From assembly GCA_947628245.1 (NCBI GenBank), contig CANQZH010000053.1, positions 1 through 7,633 of the forward strand: a stretch of DNA of 7,633 nucleotides, in the 5' to 3' direction. Below are positions 4,681 to 7,633 of the stretch, piece by piece (positions within the stretch are counted from its first letter, which is position 1; the number at the start of each line of letters is the position of its first letter). The DNA comes from an uncultured Bacilli bacterium. GTDB taxonomy: Bacteria > Bacillota_I > Bacilli_A > RF39 > UBA660. The notes beneath the pieces were generated by a model. It was not told the origin of the DNA and ran no database searches. It was given only the letters and a program-made list of their open reading frames with translations. A program made the position numbers and the translations under genes.

Positions 4681-6096
4681 TTAATTGTTTACTTTTAAAG
4701 CTTCACCATCTAAACTAAAGCTTTTAGCATCCGTAATTTTAACATCAATAAGTTTACCAATGGCATCTTTTTCAGCTATAACATTAACTAATTTCATACC
4801 TTTAGTATAACCATATAATTTATTATTATCTTTTTCACTTATTCCTAAAATTAAAACTTCTTCTACCTTACCAACTAACTTTTCATTACTTTCTTTTGAA
4901 TAATTATTAATCCGTTCATTTAATCTCTTAAGTCGTTCTTCTTTTTCTTCTAAACTAATATTATCTAGCATTTTACTTGCTGGAGTTCCCTCTCTTGGAC
5001 TATAAATAAAAGTATATGCTCCATCATATTTAACTTTATCTACAACCTCTAAAGTATCTAAAAAGTCTTCTTCACTTTCACCTGGAAAGCCTACAATTAT
5101 ATCCGTTGTAATTGTTACATCTTTAATTTTATTTCTTAATTTAGCTACTAAATCTAAATATTCTTGTTTAGTATATCTTCGTCCCATTAATTTTAATATC
5201 CTGTCACTTCCACTTTGTAAAGGTAAATGAATATAAGGCATTATATTATCATATTTACTAATTACTTCAATCATTTCATCCGTAAAATTCCAAGGATGAG
5301 AAGTTACAAATCTAATTCTTTTAATTCCCGTTTTAGCAACTTCTTCTAATAATTTAGCAAAATCATAACCAAGTTTTAAATCATTACCATATGCATTAAC
5401 ATTTTGTCCTAATAAAGTAACTTCATAATAACCTTGTCGTTTTAAATTTTCAACTTCTTTAATAATTTCTTCTATTTTACGACTTCTTTCTTTACCTCTT
5501 GTATAAGGAACTATACAATAAGTACAAAACTTATCACAACCATACATAATATTAACCCAAGCCGTTATTTTAGAATCTCTACTATAATTAACACCTTCAT
5601 AAATACAACCCTCTTCACTATAAACTTCAATATCTTGTTTATTATTAGTAGCATTTATAATTAAACTTCCTAATTCATTAATATTATGAGTTCCAAAAAC
5701 AATATTAATATAAGGATGTCTTTGTAAAATTTCTTTTACTACATTTTCTTCCTGACTCATACATCCCCCAATAGCTACAATTATATTAGGATTATCTTTC
5801 TTTAAATGTTTAACTCTTCCTAAATAACCAAATACTTTATCGTGAGCATTTTCTCTAATAGCGCAAGTATTTAAAACAACTACTCTAGCATCTTCTAAAT
5901 TATCCGTTTCACTCATTCCTAAGTTTTCTAAAATAGCTCTTATTTGTTCAGAATCGTGTACATTCATTTGACAACCATAAGTTTTTAAAAAGAACTTTTC
6001 ATTTTTAAATAAATCTTGATGAATATTTTCTACTTTCTTATATAAACTTGGTTTATCACTTCTAATTTTAGCTTTCTTTAAATCAGGTAAATTCAT
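4681..6096 (-). CDS. miaB: tRNA-2-methylthio-N6-dimethylallyladenosine synthase (MiaB)
   Basis: Radical-SAM enzyme that adds a methylthio group to i6A37 of tRNAs reading UNN codons, giving ms2i6A and better codon reading. The 471 residues show the three parts of the family. The N-terminal methylthiotransferase domain has KTYGCQMN (Cys42), LNTCAIRE (Cys78) and GGCMSQ (Cys112), which hold the auxiliary 4Fe-4S cluster. The radical-SAM core has YGCDKFCTYC (Cys187, Cys191, Cys194) then IVPYTRGKERSR, and further on TSHPWN, HLPLQSGS and DIIVGFPGE. A TRAM RNA-binding domain lies at about 404-466. All six cluster cysteines are present. B. subtilis MiaB is somewhat longer (about 509 residues), mostly at the N-terminus. 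The start ATG has AAGGG nine bases upstream; a closer ATG at 6105 is in a frame that stops at once. Own promoter and terminator. Confidence 0.97.
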   Translation of the reverse strand: MNLPDLKKAKIRSDKPSLYKKVENIHQDLFKNEKFFLKTYGCQMNVHDSEQIRAILENLGMSETDNLEDARVVVLNTCAIRENAHDKVFGYLGRVKHLKKDNPNIIVAIGGCMSQEENVVKEILQRHPYINIVFGTHNINELGSLIINATNNKQDIEVYSEEGCIYEGVNYSRDSKITAWVNIMYGCDKFCTYCIVPYTRGKERSRKIEEIIKEVENLKRQGYYEVTLLGQNVNAYGNDLKLGYDFAKLLEEVAKTGIKRIRFVTSHPWNFTDEMIEVISKYDNIMPYIHLPLQSGSDRILKLMGRRYTKQEYLDLVAKLRNKIKDVTITTDIIVGFPGESEEDFLDTLEVVDKVKYDGAYTFIYSPREGTPASKMLDNISLEEKEERLKRLNERINNYSKESNEKLVGKVEEVLILGISEKDNNKLYGYTKGMKLVNVIAEKDAIGKLIDVKITDAKSFSLDGEALKVNN

Positions 6097-6120
6097 CTAA
6101 ATCATCCCTTTAACAAAAGT

Positions 6121-6129
6121 ATTATAGCA
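6121..6129 (-). promoter_or_regulatory. Extended -10 promoter for miaB
   Basis: TGCTATAAT on the minus strand (6129-6121), with no good -35 (TTTTAA at 17 bases). Predicted start near G6114, 18 bases before the ATG. TTGTTAAAG follows the -10 after exactly four bases and runs into the AAGGG ribosome site. Confidence 0.75.
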
Positions 6130-6150
6130 AATTAACTTATATTTTAAAAC

Positions 6151-6180
6151 AAAAAAAATAAGAATTTAACAATTCTTATT
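6151..6180 (-). terminator. Intrinsic terminator of the acidic lipoprotein gene
   Basis: On the minus strand AATAAGAATT (6180-6171) pairs perfectly with AATTCTTATT (6166-6157) around GTTA, followed by six further T (6156-6151). The stop codon (6178-6176) lies inside the stem. It is a long but AT-only stem apart from one G-C pair, and sits 22 bases upstream of the miaB -10 element. Confidence 0.75.
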
Positions 6181-6946
6181 CCCAAGCCATATCATCATCT
6201 TCATCAACAGTTTCTTCATCATCATAATATTCATCATCAATTATTATACTATCATCATCTGATTCTTCATAATCATCATTAACACTTGTAACAAATATTT
6301 CCATATTATCATAATCAAGATATTCAGGATTATCAATATCCCCTTTATATACAACATCTCTTTCTAAATTAAATACTAAATCAACATCTAAAGCCATTAT
6401 ATAATCTCCAGCAATAGGTTTACCATCTTTAAAATATACAATAATACTATCAACAGAACCTAAAATTTTTCCTGAATTATTAGCCAAACTATAATTAATA
6501 ATATTATCATTAACACTATAATCAGTTTGAATTTTATCAAAATATTGAGAAACATCTTCAATACTATCTAAATCATCTCCATCAGTTAAAATATTTAAAT
6601 CAAACTTATTTGGAACATAATATTCAAAATCATCATCAAATGGTAACTCTAACATAGCATAAGTTGTATTATTAGCTTTTAAATTTTTAATAATTACACT
6701 ATAAATGTTACTGTCCTCTCCTGGATATTCAGCCTCAACCTTCAATGCTTTAATATTACTAGAACTTTCATTAGTTAATTTAACAATTATATGTTCTTTA
6801 AAAGAATCATAAAAAGTTTCAACTTTAATATCATTAGGTGCATTTAAATTTATATGCTTATCAATATTATCATTTTTCTTACCACATCCAACAACTAAAA
6901 AACACCCTATTAATAAAATAACTAAAACCTTAAATTTCTTTTTCAT
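6176..6946 (-). CDS. Predicted lipoprotein with acidic C-terminal tail, function unknown
   Basis: I do not recognise a named family. The 256-residue product starts with a lipoprotein signal peptide, MKKKFKVLVILLIGCFLVVGC, with Cys21 as the likely lipidated residue. Two beta-rich stretches, about 41-102 and 142-200, share a pattern (N-S/S-S turn, then hydrophobic strand, glycine turn, strand ending in a leucine/valine-rich segment) that recalls duplicated FxLYD/immunoglobulin-like modules; this is inference. The last 33 residues (224-256) hold 20 Asp/Glu and end MAWE. The tail could bind calcium or other cations at the cell surface. The ATG at 6946 is chosen because AGAAGG lies five bases upstream and the signal peptide starts there; an ATG at 6988 would begin upstream of the promoter's -10. 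Single-gene unit between miaB and a DUF4143 gene. Confidence 0.85.
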   Translation of the reverse strand: MKKKFKVLVILLIGCFLVVGCGKKNDNIDKHINLNAPNDIKVETFYDSFKEHIIVKLTNESSSNIKALKVEAEYPGEDSNIYSVIIKNLKANNTTYAMLELPFDDDFEYYVPNKFDLNILTDGDDLDSIEDVSQYFDKIQTDYSVNDNIINYSLANNSGKILGSVDSIIVYFKDGKPIAGDYIMALDVDLVFNLERDVVYKGDIDNPEYLDYDNMEIFVTSVNDDYEESDDDSIIIDDEYYDDEETVDEDDDMAWE

Positions 6947-6976
6947 AATTTCCTTCTTTCTATCTTTAACAAAAAC

Positions 6977-6985
6977 ATTATAACA
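6977..6985 (-). promoter_or_regulatory. Extended -10 promoter for the acidic lipoprotein gene
   Basis: TGTTATAAT on the minus strand (6985-6977), identical to the prsA -10 element, with no recognisable -35. Predicted start near G6970, 24 bases before the ATG at 6946. TTGTTAAAG follows the -10 by exactly four bases. This placement supports the downstream start over the one at 6988. Confidence 0.78.
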
Positions 6986-6988
6986 CAT

Positions 6989-7159
6989 TTTTTTAAATAA
7001 TAAATCTAATTTTTAACTTTTCACTTAATTTTCATCCATTTCTTTTTCATTACCATATATAATAAAGAATTATAAAACTTATATAAATTATTTTCTAAAA
7101 AAGCAATTAACATTCTTGGTGGAGCAATCACTGTATACGTTAATACACCCTCATAAACT
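6989..7159. other. Intergenic stretch with possible gene remnant, no clear terminator
   Basis: Between the lipoprotein promoter and the DUF4143 stop there is no good terminator; a six-pair hairpin near 7131-7147 has no T tract. On the minus strand a stop-free frame from about 7165 to a TGA at 7021-7023 reads like protein (GVLTYTVIAPPRMLIAFLEN, then a lysine-rich end). It has no start codon with a ribosome site, so it may be the tail of a decayed gene or chance. Confidence 0.3.
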
Positions 7160-7633
7160 TTAAAATTGGTCGTCCATTAAAAAGTCAAAAATGTTAAGAT
7201 GCTTAATTCCATCACGAGAATAATCTTCTTTATTACTTGAAATTACATATTTAGGATAATTATCACTTATGCTATTAAAAGCATTAAATTCCCTAATTCT
7301 AGTCTCTTCATTAGATAAATCATAACAAGCTTGAATATATTTAATGCTTTTATTTTTAGATGCTATAAAATCTATCTCACCTTCTTTAGTCTTTCCAACA
7401 TAAACATCATATCCCTTTTTTACTAATTCATTATATATTAAATTTTCAAATGCTCGTGAATAGTTAATCTCTTTACTATTAGTTTTTATTCTTTTTATAC
7501 CCAAATCCGTAGCATAAAACTTATTTAATGATTTCAAAATAGCTTTACCATTTACATCATACCTATAAACTCTATTAATAATGAAAGTCGAACAAAGTGC
7601 TTCTAAATATTTATATAATGTATCTGTTGCAAC
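7160..7633 (-). CDS. C-terminal part of an AAA+ ATPase family protein with DUF4143 domain (cut by right edge)
   Basis: The frame is open from the window edge to TAA at 7162-7160, giving 157 C-terminal residues. It begins inside the gene, with the winged-helix-like stretch DTLYKYLEALCSTFIINRVY and the family marks RYDVNGKAIL and KFYATDLGIK (38-47). The DUF4143 nuclease-like fold follows, with AFENLIYNEL (61-70), GYDVYVGK, GEIDFIA (85-91) and YIQACYDL (99-106), then NYPKYVIS and DGIKHLNIFDFL. The missing N-terminal half should hold the P-loop ATPase. In PD-(D/E)xK terms the Asp of EID is kept, but the E-x-K position reads Q-A-C, as I recall from other members, so DNA cleavage is doubtful. These proteins are common and of unknown role. 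No terminator is seen before the next gene. The TTG at 7537 is not a start. Confidence 0.9.
   Translation of the reverse strand, partial: VATDTLYKYLEALCSTFIINRVYRYDVNGKAILKSLNKFYATDLGIKRIKTNSKEINYSRAFENLIYNELVKKGYDVYVGKTKEGEIDFIASKNKSIKYIQACYDLSNEETRIREFNAFNSISDNYPKYVISSNKEDYSRDGIKHLNIFDFLMDDQF

Noticed and set aside
6947..6988. Upstream ATG adding 14 residues to the acidic lipoprotein
   Set aside because: It lies upstream of the predicted transcription start, overlapping the -10 region, and would put a non-typical extension before a perfect lipoprotein signal peptide.
7535..7537. TTG as start of a 125-residue protein
   Set aside because: The frame stays open for another 32 codons to the window edge and those codons read as conserved DUF4143 sequence, so this is an internal leucine.
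1..7633. Mycoplasma-type code (UGA = Trp)
   Set aside because: Trp positions such as those in MiaB and the WWLL motif are TGG, and no gene has an in-frame TGA; the standard bacterial code explains everything.
1..7633. CRISPR array, tRNA/rRNA genes, transposase or phage genes
   Set aside because: I saw no regularly spaced repeats, no tRNA cloverleaf and no mobile-element proteins on either strand.

Overview
The window is AT-rich and gene-dense. It looks like chromosomal DNA from a low-GC Bacillota, in the broad Bacilli / Mollicutes-relative range. Evidence for this is the RNase Y gene with its membrane anchor, an rpsD gene with its own S4-type leader, a PrsA-type lipoprotein foldase, tiny YjcZ-like membrane proteins with AGGAGG ribosome sites, and sigma-A-like promoters. 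Tryptophan is read from TGG, and the complete genes stop at TAA or TAG, so nothing suggests a Mycoplasma-type UGA=Trp code. The species cannot be named from this window; an uncultured gut lineage with a reduced genome is my guess only.

Layout. (1) 1-943, minus: 5' part of rny (RNase Y), running off the left edge. (2) 944-1297: divergent control region with a promoter for rny, a consensus promoter for rpsD, and a structured rpsD leader with two crossing helices (a pseudoknot). (3) 1298-1897: rpsD, with a terminator. (4) 1975-3090: a membrane-anchored extracytoplasmic protein of unknown function that resembles DUF6273-type proteins. (5) 3116-3438, minus: two tandem tiny transmembrane proteins (40 and 29 aa) of YjcZ type behind a sporulation-sigma-like promoter, ended by their own terminator. 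(6) 3470-4541: prsA-like lipoprotein foldase with promoter and terminator. (7) 4555-4663: a symmetric intergenic hairpin pair with perfect 12-bp inverted ends. (8) 4681-6129, minus: miaB, the tRNA methylthiotransferase. (9) 6151-6985, minus: an unrecognised lipoprotein with a very acidic tail. (10) 7160-7633, minus: C-terminal part of a DUF4143 ATPase family protein, cut by the right edge.

Most genes appear to be single transcription units with their own short promoter and intrinsic terminator. The exception is the two-gene YjcZ-like unit. The themes are housekeeping RNA and translation functions (rny, rpsD, miaB) and envelope functions (the membrane-anchored protein, PrsA, the acidic lipoprotein, the tiny membrane proteins). 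Three of the promoters (prsA, miaB, acidic lipoprotein) share an extended -10 plus an identically spaced TTGTTWAAAG element over the predicted transcription start. No complete novel defence or mobile system is visible. The points most worth following up are the symmetric intergenic element, the shared promoter/start motif, and the tiny-protein operon.
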